Positions 1 to 11,096 of a DNA stretch of 64,000 bases are shown piece after piece; position 1 is the first letter of the stretch; every line of letters starts with the position of its first letter. This stretch comes from Carallia brachiata. Lineage: Eukaryota > Streptophyta > Magnoliopsida > Malpighiales > Rhizophoraceae. The translations under genes and the position numbers were made by a program. Location of the stretch: NCBI GenBank assembly GCA_021464245.1, contig JADCRB010000004.1, positions 2,289,103 through 2,353,102 of the forward strand. The letters run 5' to 3'. A model generated the notes under the pieces. The model was not told where the DNA came from, made no database searches, and worked only from the letters and a program-made list of their open reading frames with translations.

Positions 1-1746
1 CCTTGCGCAGATTCACAACCAGCCACTTTGTCGTTACTGGGCAGGAGCCTCCACGTGTCTTATAATATGTATCTTAAAAAGTAATAATAATTAAAAAAAA
101 AAACAGTAACGCACTATGAACCGTGAAGTATGGGCTCAGATAATGGGTGATTGTGTAATTTGGGACTTTGGGAGTCCCTTTCGTCAGGCCCACATTTTCA
201 GGCGTGGTTATGGTCGGGCAAGACTACATTTAAAAGTCTCATCAAAGGATGCAACGCAAATGACAATTTTTATTCTATTTATGAATTAATATGTAAATTT
301 TATTACATAATTTAATTTAAAATAATATTAAAATAATTATATTATTTATTTAATTATTTATAATTTTAGTCAATATATATTATTTTAATTTTATTTTTAA
401 TCTTATTTAAAAAATCTTATCTAAGTATTTTCTTATGAGCTTAACCTTTTTCCACCTTATTATTAAAAAAATATATATATAGTAAGTATATTAGTCATCT
501 CACTTGTGAAACGAAATTAAAAGCTACTTGTTGACATTTTTATTTAACTTTTTTATAAGAAATTTTACTATTAAAATATTATTAAATTCGAGTAAATATC
601 TTTCCTATTTAATTATAACATTAATAAATTTAAAATTTAATATTATTTTTATAATATAAATCTCTTTTTATTTAGATTTATATAATAGGGAGAAAACTCA
701 AATCTATGACATATTGTCCGGTGGTATAAAATTTGCTCTCTTTTCAAAAAGATTTCGTGGATGTGTCACTGGATTCTACACTATAAGACATATGGATAAT
801 GTTTGGATTTCTTATCAGTGTACTGGAGATAATCAGATGGTGAATGTACTATTGAGGAAATGAAATGGAACAGGTGGAGAAGGAACCAAAACTGTCGCCG
901 TCAAATGGAGGGCCATAGTTCCACCAAAGTTTTATCCAAATACAATCCCAAAGTCGTCTAATTGAATCCACGATCGGATCTAGATAACAGTGCGATGGAG
1001 TGACGCCAAGAATCAGATAACATGGGTCTTTGAGTGGCGCCAAAGATTAGTACAATTAAGACCTGCACCTGATAATGACATCGAGTTTAGTCCACTTGAG
1101 AGCGGAGCCTCAATGTCCCTTCAATCTGCTCTTTCCCTTTCAATTAAAGTCAATGGCAGCTTAGAATTTCAAGTCGCCTTAAACTTGCAGTGAAGGTTAT
1201 TTTAGTACTTTTCTCGACCAACTTGCAACGAATTATGTAAAATGCTTTTTCTAAACAATAGCCATCATGTGAAGGCACTACCATGATTTTTTTATTCATT
1301 AAAAGACTTATTATAAAAAAAATTACGTAATTGTGATTTCGGTTCATAATATTTAATTCCTCAAAAAACGATACGTATTTAGTTGTAGAGATGTAACTAT
1401 ACCAATTTTCGATTGTGGGGGCAAGTTTGGTACATAACATTCGCCAAGCTTCACATGGACAAAAGCAAGCCGGGAATTATTGATAAGGGAATGCGCCTGG
1501 AGAGGTTGAAGTCCCACAGTTTAATGAGAGGCATTATAAGAGAACTAGCAGTTGGGAGTAATCATTTATGTTAAAAAAAATTCTCCAGCAATTCATGAGT
1601 CTCTGCTAATTTTCCTCAGTTTTGATCAGTAATACTGGAATCAAATTCCAAAACCTTCTGCGACTCAGATTATATTGCAACAATAATAGTTCTCTTGTAT
1701 GCTATCATGTCGATAATTCATTGTTTTATAGAGTTTAAAAGTTAGA

Positions 1747-1975
1747 TTTTTTTTTTACCAAAGAAAATCATTTTATTAAACATTAATCGATTCATACATA
1801 GATGACACGAAATCAAAAGAGCCTGCATAAAATAAGAATAAACAGTATTAATAATTTACAATTAACATAATCACAAATACTATTTTAAAATGGGTTTCAA
1901 ACTCATTTCGACAAGGCTCTCACGGCAATGGTAGGACCTACGAACTGAAATGTTTTCCCTGTAGCATCCAACTTA
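1747..1975 (-). mobile_element. possible retroposon 3' end, minus strand
   Basis: A T-run at about 1748-1757 is followed by a sequence whose complement reads as a 3' tail (ATAAAATGATTTTC then T/G then an A-run). This is the usual look of a plant non-LTR retroposon inserted in minus orientation. The body is short and I see no coding remnant or convincing target-site duplication. Confidence 0.3.
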
Positions 1976-3639
1976 CACTGCGTTTGAGAGAGGAAAGTGA
2001 ACATGGGAGATAGGATGAAAAATGGTTTTGTTCCTTTGATCTATGAACAACTGTGGGCATGGGAAGGAAAGGGAAAATTTTTTTCCTGTCACACCAAAAC
2101 TAGTATTTTCGTATTTTTTATAGTACATTAACAAGTTTTTCAGCCGTGAATTATATAATTAAAATTATTTTTATTTTCATAAATTTCATTTGTTTAAAAA
2201 ATAGAACTCAAAATTTTTAAAATAAAAAATTTTAAATCTTAACCACTAAATTTTTTAAAAATAATATCTTCATAATTTTAAGACAAAATCGGTTGATGTG
2301 AGAGAAAAAATTTTCCACTAATACATCATTCTTTATTCTTGGCTACAATTAGGATACTTTTTTTTTTGTCAATACATTTATATCCATTTAAGGATAAAAG
2401 ATAATTTTTAATACTACTATATCGTTGTAGTTTAATAGTTAAGTTAAGATATTCATTCGTAATATGAGATTATAAATTTAAATTTACTAAAGTATTTAGT
2501 GGAGTTAAACTATAACTAAGTTCCAAACAATTATGATTTATAGAAGTTCTTCCCACTCCATAAAACCATCGAAGTATAAAGAGAAGAATAAATGTTTCTT
2601 CCAATCGATTCCTCTTCTCCAACTTTTCTTCTTTTTTTTTTCCCTCCCTACTTTTTTTCCTAAACATAATGGTAGAGTGAAGGGAAATATTATTGCCATG
2701 CAATCTAGACCACGCTTCTTTTTTTTTTTTTTTCAAAAATGAGAAAGTAAAAGTGATGTTTTGACGGTCATAAAAAATTAATTTTTCTTTTAATAGTAGG
2801 AAACTCAATTTCATATAATTATAGTATGAAGCTTCTTATTAGACCACGCTTCTTATGATCCATTGGCATGAACTTTCACACCAATTCTTTTGGCTATCTA
2901 GAGCTTATGATAAGCTTGGGCTTAATTTTCATTTTACATATTTGGCTAATCGTGGACTCTCATGCTTAATAGTCGACCTCTATGTTAATCTTTCTACCTA
3001 TAATTTGGTGTTATATATATAGCCAATATAGGCAATTACGGGTTGGAAATTTGTGCATTGGTACTTTAGTAGCATTTGCCATGCGCCGTGGTTTATAGAG
3101 GTAAAGGAAAAAAAAAAAAGGAAATTACGATAAAGACTTTTGCGATGACAGAGTGAGTAGACGTATTTAAAGAAAAAATTTTCTCCCAATTCTTATGTAT
3201 CAATCGCAAAAGATAAATTTTCTCATGTCATGGACCTCATGGTCTTTTAAATAAAAGATTAAAAAAAATCCATACCCTAGAGAGGGATGGAAGTAAGCGG
3301 GAAAAGGGGGCCACACCATCGCCTTGTTAACGTAAAGGCCTTCGATTTATTTATTTTGTTTTTTTGTACCTTCAAAAATATCGTTTGATAATTAATGTAT
3401 AGTAATCATTTTTTAGGTTGGCGTCCATTATGCGATATAATCATTCGATTAATTAAAAGTACAAAAATCATTCGATTATTTTTTAGATTTGTTCAAAGAA
3501 GTTGTTTTGTCATTTAAAATCTAAGCTTCAAGCTCATGTTTGAAGAGCCTGGGTGGGCCACACGCCACTTGCCATGAAGCCTTTGTTCTAACAATGCCTC
3601 TAAATTTTGTTAGCATTGATTATCTGAAGAAGTGTATAG

Positions 3640-3782
3640 TTAAATAGTATTTAGATTGTAATAAATATATTTTTTATAATTATAATATTAAAAAATAATA
3701 TAAATATATTATTTTTTATTTATATTTTTTAATTATAATTATATAAAATACACTTATAATTACAATTTAAATGTTATTTGAA
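3640..3782. mobile_element. AT-rich hairpin MITE
   Basis: The first about 25 bases (3640-3664) are an imperfect inverted match to the last about 25 (3758-3782). The AT-rich interior is also largely self-complementary, so almost the whole 143 bp can fold into one hairpin. Size and structure fit a small non-autonomous DNA transposon. The superfamily is not clear because no firm target duplication is visible. Confidence 0.55.
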
Positions 3783-5289
3783 TAATTTTTTAATCTAGTC
3801 ATATAATAAAATCCTTTAGCCTTTTTGGCTAATCGCTTGGAAGGTGAATCGCACTGGATGATCGGACAATTCCATGCGTTGTAGGCTTTTTTCTGTTCTG
3901 TTCCCTCCCATCCAAGGGCGTTCACGAGAGTTAAGAAGGCACGGAAACGCAGGGGGCCAAAATAATTCCCCATTAGCTCACTCTCCAACATAACCTTGAA
4001 GAAGAAGTAGAACAATATGTCAATAAAAATTGGTCCAGTCGGTAAACTTTTAATCTATTACTTAAAAAGTTTAAAATTTAAGTTTTACTGTAATTTTTTT
4101 AATATGTAATATATAAATTTAATATAAATATTTTTATGAAATCTGTAACATTTACTAATTTCATCACGAGATAATCTTTCCTCTTTTAAAATTTTTTTTG
4201 AACGAAGGAAGAAGAACAATGCGAATAATCAGACGATGGAAGTGCCACCAGGCCGACATCTTCGAAAGGCACGCCAACCACAGAATCGGTCTTCTCTTCC
4301 ACCAAGCAAGCAACCTCGTCTCGCGTTTCAATAAGAACTTTAAAAAATGGACGAATTTTGGAGCTGCCGTCCACTTTGTCGGCCTCTTCAATTTTTGTGT
4401 ATTTGTTCTAGTTATAGTCTCTTACCAAATAAAGCCCCGTATCTAATCCACTTTGTTTTTAAGAGGGAAAAAAAAACAGTACTTCCATCCAAAAATAAAA
4501 AGAAGAAAAGAAATGAGTGAAACAGTTGGCAGATTTTTTTCAGTGGGCCTATATAATAACTATATCTATTAGGTTTGGCGGGTAGTGCTTCTTAGTCCCT
4601 TGACCACATCCTGTCTACTCCACACTTTCACATCAAGAAAGTTAAGTAATTGGAACTAAATCAGAAGAAAAGTTAAGTATGATACAGTAAGTATAAAATT
4701 AATATATAAAATTATATATTATTAAATTATTAAAAAAATATATTAAATTTAAAAAAATTAAATTAATTATATATTATAAATTAAATAATTAAGTAACCGT
4801 ACCATTTAATCAATTAGGTCAAAAGTACAAATGGCGAAGTTTAAAAATGACAATTAGGAGATAAGGACGGGGTTGTCAGTTCAACATCCACGTCACGCAT
4901 CTAATCTCTTCGGATAAAGTCCAACAATAGTTCTTTAAAAACGTTGGCACATGTAAAAGTAGCTTACCAACATATGATAATGCCATTCCTGGTACCAATG
5001 GTTTTTATAATATCGTGGGCGATTTGGACGAACCCCATTAGAAAATTGGAAACCCTTTTTAGTTAAGCATTTAGCTGCAGTCCCAATCACATAGAGGACA
5101 AGTTATAGAGCCTTGTTAGATACGGACAGTTTCACCATGTATTGTTTGCATAGAAACAAAAGGGGCCCTGAGGTTCATGACAGCAATTGCCAGAGATGCG
5201 CTGAGACCAGAAGAAATAGAACCGGCCTGATTAACATCTTCAAACGAAAAAATCGTGCGAAAGAAAAGAAACAAACCAGAGAATTAGGG

Positions 5290-5742
5290 ATGCAAGTACA
5301 ATTTTACTGATCAGGCATAAGCAAAGAGGAAATACAAGGGATATTTTTTTCAGGAAAATTAGACAATTTGATCCAAAAGGAAATTACAATTCATAATTCA
5401 TAAACAAGTTGATGAGAAAGTAAGCAAAACGCTACCCCAATCTCCGGCAGCCCAAAATAACAATAAATCCTTCACGTCTTTACAGCAAAATAACCAAAAA
5501 AGGCAAAAAGGGTTGAAATCCTGAAATCCGTTCTTTATCAGCCACAAAATGCAGATATCTCCACCTCCCATCCGCTATTTACAGAGGAGAACATCAAAAT
5601 TAAACTTCATATTCACAGGAAAGTTAGGAAAAACCAAAGGCCGCCGAGATCAATTTCAACACCATCATCATCATCAGCCTGACACAAAATACAGAAACCC
5701 CAAATGAAGGGGTCTTGGTTGAGTTCCAACTCAACGCTTCAT
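5290..5742 (-). other. probable 3' UTR of the TZF gene
   Basis: This stretch lies directly downstream of the minus-strand TZF stop codon and has no open frame. It has mixed base composition unlike the AT-rich DNA to its left, which fits a transcribed 3' UTR. The polyadenylation point was not determined. Confidence 0.4.
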
Positions 5743-6873
5743 TCACTTCACCAACTCGGAAACCCACCCAACATCTGGTGCAGAAGGAGCCGAGTCCGAT
5801 CGCTCCAGAGAATTCTCCTTGCTAAGTTTTGCATACATTTTTGCCCTTATGTCCCTCCCGGACTCCACCCTCTCCATTGCGGGCTCTTCTTCTTCGCATG
5901 TACTCTCCCAAATGTCGAATTGACGGAGTCCCGGACGAGTTATAGTCCGGGTTGGAGTGGTAGGAAGGCTGCAGAATCCAGATCGAACCAACTGGCCACG
6001 GGGTGACCCGAACCCAGGCCCGCTCTGCATGCCCCAAGAAGAAGCAGGTCCCATCTTCATCTTTCCCAGTTGCAGAGCCCGCATGGAAGAGACGAGATCG
6101 TTCGCCGAGTTGAATGATCCTCCTATTATCTGTGGGCTCGTAGGCGAGATCGGTGGTGACTCTGACGGCGGTGACATGGGCGGAGATGTCAGGATCGATG
6201 TGGGTGAAGAAACAAGCGACCCCGCCTTAGTTAAGTAATAGTCGAAGTGGTGCATCACCGGTGACCCGAAATCCGATTCCCCGGGACCGGACCCATTTCC
6301 TCCAGGGCTTTGCTGGGGCGAAACACGAAGCTGCTCTGGAGTGTGGGCGAAAAAACAGACCCGGCGACGGCAGCCACGCCCGTCTTTGCAGGGCTGCGTT
6401 CGATATCGGGCCGGGTGCAGCCAGCACTCAAAAACACCATGAGCAAACTCACAAGCATCTCCTTTCTTGCAACCGCCTTTGCGAAAATCAGGGCACGCGG
6501 TGCCCGAGTAGTGAAATTTCCGAGGGTCCCGCCGGCGAGCCTTCTCGCCTGGGTGGGCGTACGGACATTCGGTCCAGTCATGTGACCTGCCACGTGCGCA
6601 TCGCCTAACCTTGAACTCGTACATGCGGAAATGATCGCATGAGAAAGCGTCCACAGGCAAGTCCAGTTCCAGTTCGTCGCTGAGCGAGTCAGCCTTGTTT
6701 GACGGCAGGAAACGATGGAACGCCGTTAGCGAGTCCACGAAAGGCGAACCAGCATTACCACCGCTGGAGTTGGCAAATGGTGATGGTATGGGTGACGTGG
6801 GCTCATCAAATGGGTCCCACGACGGAATTTGGACGGTGGGATTTGAGCGGTGGGGGAGTTCTCCGATCATCAT
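5743..6873 (-). CDS. tandem CCCH zinc finger protein, TZF1/C3H23-like
   Basis: This is an intronless 376-residue protein of the plant RR-TZF family. Family members bind AU-rich mRNA, shuttle between nucleus and cytoplasmic RNA granules, and act in ABA, gibberellin and stress responses. An arginine-rich region with conserved Cys/His (about 79-125, including [19 protein letters not shown]) precedes two fingers. First finger: C127, C135, C141, H145. Second finger: C162, C168, C173, H177. The spacing is C-X7-C-X5-C-X3-H-X16-C-X5-C-X4-C-X3-H, exactly that of the family. The start MMIGE and the C-terminal [11 protein letters not shown] are family hallmarks, which fixes both ends. A Ser/Pro-rich stretch (about 215-250) lies between fingers and tail. 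The N-terminal similarity points to Arabidopsis TZF1/C3H23 rather than TZF2/3, but this rests on recall, not alignment. Confidence 0.95.
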   Translation of the reverse strand: MMIGELPHRSNPTVQIPSWDPFDEPTSPIPSPFANSSGGNAGSPFVDSLTAFHRFLPSNKADSLSDELELDLPVDAFSCDHFRMYEFKVRRCARGRSHDWTECPYAHPGEKARRRDPRKFHYSGTACPDFRKGGCKKGDACEFAHGVFECWLHPARYRTQPCKDGRGCRRRVCFFAHTPEQLRVSPQQSPGGNGSGPGESDFGSPVMHHFDYYLTKAGSLVSSPTSILTSPPMSPPSESPPISPTSPQIIGGSFNSANDLVSSMRALQLGKMKMGPASSWGMQSGPGFGSPRGQLVRSGFCSLPTTPTRTITRPGLRQFDIWESTCEEEEPAMERVESGRDIRAKMYAKLSKENSLERSDSAPSAPDVGWVSELVK

Positions 6874-6950
6874 GTTTTGAGCATTTATCGGTCTGATGGG
6901 GAGTGGTGGTGCGGTAAGGAAGGAAAGATGGTCCGCGACCGCGAGATATA

Positions 6951-6956
6951 GCCGAC
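6951..6956 (+). promoter_or_regulatory. DRE/CRT core GCCGAC upstream of TZF
   Basis: The core GCCGAC lies 78 bases upstream of the TZF start codon, in the proximal promoter or 5' UTR. DREB/CBF factors recognise this core. A six-base motif occurs often by chance, so it matters only together with the ABRE cluster further upstream. Confidence 0.3.
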
Positions 6957-6959
6957 TGG

Positions 6960-7180
6960 CTTTAACCGTGGTTGGGTTTTTTATTTAACTATGGTTAAGT
7001 TAATGAAATCTGCCGCCTACTCCAACTATGGTTAACAAAGTGTACGAAGATCTGAATCGTGGCGATGATTGATGTCACCTATTTATGGTCACCGCCCAAT
7101 CTTCACCGTTGATCTTTAATGTGGTTATGGTTTTGGGCCCCATCTATTTATGCCCACTTGTGCGACTGTGGTTAATAACC
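6960..7180. promoter_or_regulatory. repeated TGGTTA-type motif in the TZF promoter
   Basis: The unit (T)GTGGTTA / TATGGTTAA recurs about five times: near 6966, 6990, 7028, 7121 and 7168. The complement AACCA/TAACC is a typical R2R3-MYB recognition core. Repetition within 220 bp upstream of TZF suggests a clustered binding site or a small decayed repeat. Confidence 0.35.
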
Positions 7181-7658
7181 GTTACAGGCAGTGATGTTAT
7201 TATAACTCTCCGTCTTTACTCACTGCTTGGGAGTTGGGATCTTTTGGATATTTTTGAGGTCGTTTTCGCATCTAACAGGAAAATCGGTGAAAATCTCGTG
7301 ATTTTGGGAGATTCAGAATTTTCAGTCCCCTAAAACGTTACATGGGAAACCAAACTGACATTTTGTGATACTATGTATTAATTTTAGAATGCTCTTGAAG
7401 TAAACCGAAGAAAAAGTTATAATAACATCAAAATTGAAATATATAGTATTGGATCAAAGTGAAACAAAAGAGGCTTTTTTTTTTTTTTTTGTTAAGTGAC
7501 CGTAATTAAAATTAAAATTCGAGATTTTTGATATGAAAAATATAAAATAAAAACCAATTGACCGAGATCCTATAGGGAGAAACCTGGAAATAATGACATT
7601 CAATCCATTTCGTCGGAGGGGTGGAAGTGGAAATTAGAACAAAGTTGTGTTAATATAT

Positions 7659-8519
7659 ACGTGGCAGAGGGAGCAGCGAGCTGGAAATAGCCGTATGAGT
7701 TGGGTTTGTGCATTGCGTGCCACTTGTCATAAAATCTCTGGAGAAATCTAGGTACCGCGAACCAGATGGCAGTTGTGGACCCGCCACAGTTAGCGGCAAG
7801 GGTAACCCATGTCTCCAGCGCACACTTTAGACCCTTCCTGCTCCCCAGTTCTAACGTGCGCTGAAGTTTGAGATATTCTTCTTCGAAGGATCGGACGTCG
7901 CTTTATATCTTTGCAATAACCCAATGAAAATCGTACTAAGCAGATTTTCGCAACCCCACCTCTGATTAGTGACTGCACGTCTTTTACAAGTATACGATTA
8001 TGCCGACATATAAAAAAAATTTACAACAGGTAAAAAATTATTTAATTAATTTAATAATTTATTTATTTTTTATAATTTAATAATTTAAATTTTAACATAT
8101 TAATCTTGTATCTATACAACTTTTTTTTTACAAATAAATTATTATTATTAATTTTTTTATCAATTGGAGGACGTATATTTAAAGAGTTAAAGAGTCATCC
8201 GTACAAATTTTGTGATTTTATTAATTTCTAATGATGTTCTTTGGTATATAATTTGTGGGTACTACTTACGATTCGTTAAACAGTACCATTTTTGTTTTTG
8301 GGGTTGAATTCCCATTAATTTAGGGCACAAGCGGACAAGAAATCCCGGGTTTAAAATGTGTACGGACACGTAGTAGTGCGCGTGACTGATCACGTGACAC
8401 CGAATTTTAGAGTCAAAATGTCCTAATACACGTGGTTGGTGGCACAGCAAGCGTTGCTGTTCCCTCCCTGACACACAGCACTATCTAAAACGACTGTCGC
8501 AGGAAAGCCCACACGTGGC
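7659..8519. promoter_or_regulatory. ABRE/G-box cluster upstream of TZF
   Basis: ACGT-core motifs of the ABA-response type occur at 7659-7665 (ACGTGGC), 8391-8396 (CACGTG), 8428-8435 (ACACGTGG) and 8511-8519 (ACACGTGGC), with a weaker ACACGTA at about 8366. Three strong sites fall within 130 bp. The nearest gene start is the divergent-facing TZF gene (ATG at 6873), so these sit 0.8-1.65 kb upstream of it. Confidence 0.5.
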
Positions 8520-9420
8520 AATGGATATGGGCTGGGTTGAACCTGAAAGCGAAACTTCTCTTTTCTTTTCTTTTCTTTTTTTTTTTAAATTTTTTGTGAT
8601 AGATAATTTGAGTTTCTTTTTCTTTTCACCTCTCCCGAGATCCCCATGATACTGACGTCTCACTCAGTGTTTGTCAAAAAAAAAAAAAAAAACTAACTAA
8701 AAATAATAAACTTAAAACTATTAATAAAAAGGAAAATTACTTGAAGGTTATCCACAAAGGCCTTTTTCTTCCTTCCATGGCGTGGACCCCAGAGTTTGCT
8801 CGAGGTGTGGCGTAAAGTGGAGGTTGCCTTTGAGTGTGCAGCGAGGCTGGCCTTGCCAAAAAAAAATCCCATGCTCGCACTTGTTCCAGCACATCACGTT
8901 TGACTTTTTCTCGTTGCCACCATATTTACTTCAATTTCTTCCCATTTATATATATTTTTTTGCCATCACATTAACTACAGTTTCTTCCCATTTATATATA
9001 TATTTTTTTCCTTCTTACATAATTTCGATTTGACTACGGGAGTTCTATGGATAGTCCGCGTACTTCTGCACAGGTGATCATTGAATTATCGTGCCTATAC
9101 TTTATCCCGACAAATAAGCGGCTATGAAAAATTGACATGTGATATGTTAAATTTAAATTTAATAATTATTGTAATATAATAAAATTTTATTTAATTCCAT
9201 TAATATTTGATTAGTGTATCTTTTTAATGAAAGGGTTTGAATAAAGAAAATGACAAGTGACTCAATTTTAACTAATAAATACATACGTTGGACAATATTC
9301 TTATAATGCACAAATTTTCTTATTAAGGAAAAAAACCCACATCTCGATTTGAAGGCAGATTGTTTAAAACCGGAGCAACCATACCACTTCATATGAATAG
9401 TAAACTACCCTTTTATTTTT

Positions 9421-9660
9421 CTTTTTTTTTTTTTTTGGTAGAGGGGAACCCCAAATATAAGAAACTAGAGGTCAACTCCAATAATGTCTTCAGCAAGAAT
9501 TTGACAAAGGCCTGCTGGTGGTTCTTGTAGAAGCGCAAGTCCTAAAGCTTGTGTAAGATCCAAAGAAGCAAGCGCGCCACCAGTTTATTGCCTGAGCTAA
9601 CTAGTCTACCTGTAACAGCTTCCTACAACTATATCCAAGGATAGATTACGGACGAACGGG
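9421..9660 (-). mobile_element. LINE-like 3' fragment, minus strand
   Basis: A T-run at 9422-9436 marks the poly(A) end of a minus-strand insert. The adjacent 200 bases are GC-richer than the flanks. Their complement has a protein-like frame (LGLALLQEPPAGLCQILAED) that may be a decayed reverse-transcriptase or RNase H tail. This is inferred from tail and composition; no catalytic motif is present. Confidence 0.4.
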
Positions 9661-9859
9661 GGGCAGCACTCCTTTTATGACTGCATCAAATGCCGTGAAC
9701 TCTTTTTTTTTATTATTTTATGACATAAACGTAAATTTTATCTTATATATCTTTTTCTGTTTTGTAAGTCTTATTTGAAATATATATTTTTTTAAATCAG
9801 TGTAAAAAATTAATTATTTTAGATTAATTTGATTCATTTGTCAATTTCATTGTTAAATA

Positions 9860-10744
9860 TACTGATGTGGTGCATGTCGGGTGGAGGACGCTATCATGCA
9901 CCAAGAGAGTTATCGTACGCCAGGAGTTTTCTTTGTTCCCGTCTATGCATTTCCTTCGTTCCAGTCTGTGCTACTGTCGTCGCTCGTCGACGTTTATGCT
10001 CCCTTATGGAGCTTTGTCCCCTTCGTGGGGTTGGTGTAGGTTTTTGGTTCCCGTCGTAGTGTTGGGTATCTCTATGGTCTGGTTGTGTTTCTTCTCGTCT
10101 TGAATGCTTGGTTCCAGTTGCCATTAGTTCGGTGAGCCTCACCCGGTTCACCCTTTTGCTATGTCGGTGGGGGAAGTGGGGAAGGGGTGTTTTTGGCTCG
10201 AGGGCATTGTACGGTTGTCTGGAGTCTTGAGTCAGCGTGGTCTTATGATCCCGATCCTTGTCTTTTTTTTCGAATCTCTACTGCCTAAGCGTTCGGGTGT
10301 CTGCAGCGGAGGTTTCTTTTAGCGCTTTGTGTTGTGCCTTGGCGATTCCGGCGTGCGTCCAACAATTTGCTGTGGTTCTGCTGTCGTTGGCCCTTCGGGC
10401 TATGTCGTTTGCCCCAGTAGTCGGAGATCCACCGTGGTGTGTTCAGTGGTGCGCCTAGAATCCTCTAGCTTCTGGGTTGTTGTTTGTGGGCTTTGGACCC
10501 GTTTCCTCTGTTCATACAACCTTCCTTCCTCAGGGCCTTGGGCTCAAGAATGTTTTCTTCCTGGCTTGCATGGGTGCTGCACGTCCTGGGCCTGAGTTGT
10601 GGAGGGTTTGCTTTGTATAATAGAGTGGACTGGTTGTTTAGTTCATGTATTACTGGTGTGAACTTAGGTTGGATAAGCCCTTTATGTATCTCGTTATATT
10701 TTTAATCTAATGGATCTTTGCCTTCTGATAAAAAAAAAAAAAAA
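9860..10744 (+). mobile_element. LINE/SINE-like retroposon with poly(A) tail
   Basis: About 880 bp of G/T-rich DNA differs sharply from its AT-rich flanks. It ends in the plant LINE-style 3' terminus (CTAATGGATCTTTGCCTTC, then TGAT) followed by an A-run at 10730-10744. Several open frames cross it but none encodes a recognisable endonuclease or reverse transcriptase, so it is a 5'-truncated or non-autonomous copy. Flanking target duplications are not convincing. Confidence 0.55.
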
Positions 10745-10863
10745 CTAATGTAGCATTAACTATGTTGATATGGCGCTATCTCCCTTACCACATCATTTGT
10801 TTTTGACTAATCACCACACTATGTTTGCATGCATTACAATCTAGGTATTTATAAAAACGAAAA

Positions 10864-11096
10864 ATTACGTGAACGCAGGATAATAGATGTGAGAGTCGAT
10901 GTGTTTATTTATTTGTGCAACCGATTAGTTTACTTGTGCAATAAGACGCTTAATTATTGTAACAAAATTTGAAAGTTTTTTTTTTATCTATTTTTTATTG
11001 CAGAAATTAAACATCTTATTACACAAATAAACCAATTAATTACACAAATAAATAGACGTGTCGACTCCTATGTCTATTCTTTTGAGTTCATGTAAT
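10864..11096. mobile_element. long hairpin MITE (92-bp arms)
   Basis: The left arm (10864-10955) and the reverse complement of the right arm (11005-11096) match along their whole length at roughly 80 percent, separated by a 49-bp T-rich loop. Shared blocks include TTTATTTATTTGTG and AATAAGA. The structure is that of a foldback MITE. Transcribed, it would form a long imperfect stem that could feed small-RNA production. Confidence 0.75.

Larger units (their letters stand above)
1..5289. other. AT-rich intergenic stretch
   Basis: No gene could be supported here. The DNA is AT-rich and broken by homopolymer runs and small open frames with low-complexity translations. A retroposon-like remnant (about 1747-1975) and an AT-rich hairpin (3640-3782) are listed separately. 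A minus-strand frame at about 4186-4399 reads like a protein (Glu/Val-rich, balanced codons), but I recognise no family, and a stop lies just upstream of it. Confidence 0.6.

Noticed and set aside
3767..4015. Minus-strand 82-codon frame
   Set aside because: Low-complexity ends, overlaps the AT hairpin, and no domain.
4186..4399. Minus-strand frame with protein-like composition
   Set aside because: About 65 codons with a stop just upstream, no plausible splice partner and no family I recognise. Kept only as a remark in the intergenic entry.
6255..6608. Open frames on both strands inside the TZF gene
   Set aside because: They overlap the zinc-finger coding region in other frames and follow from its GC-rich codons.
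9829..10705. Cluster of plus and minus frames in GC-rich DNA
   Set aside because: They lie within the retroposon-like insert, overlap each other in different frames, and lack catalytic motifs.
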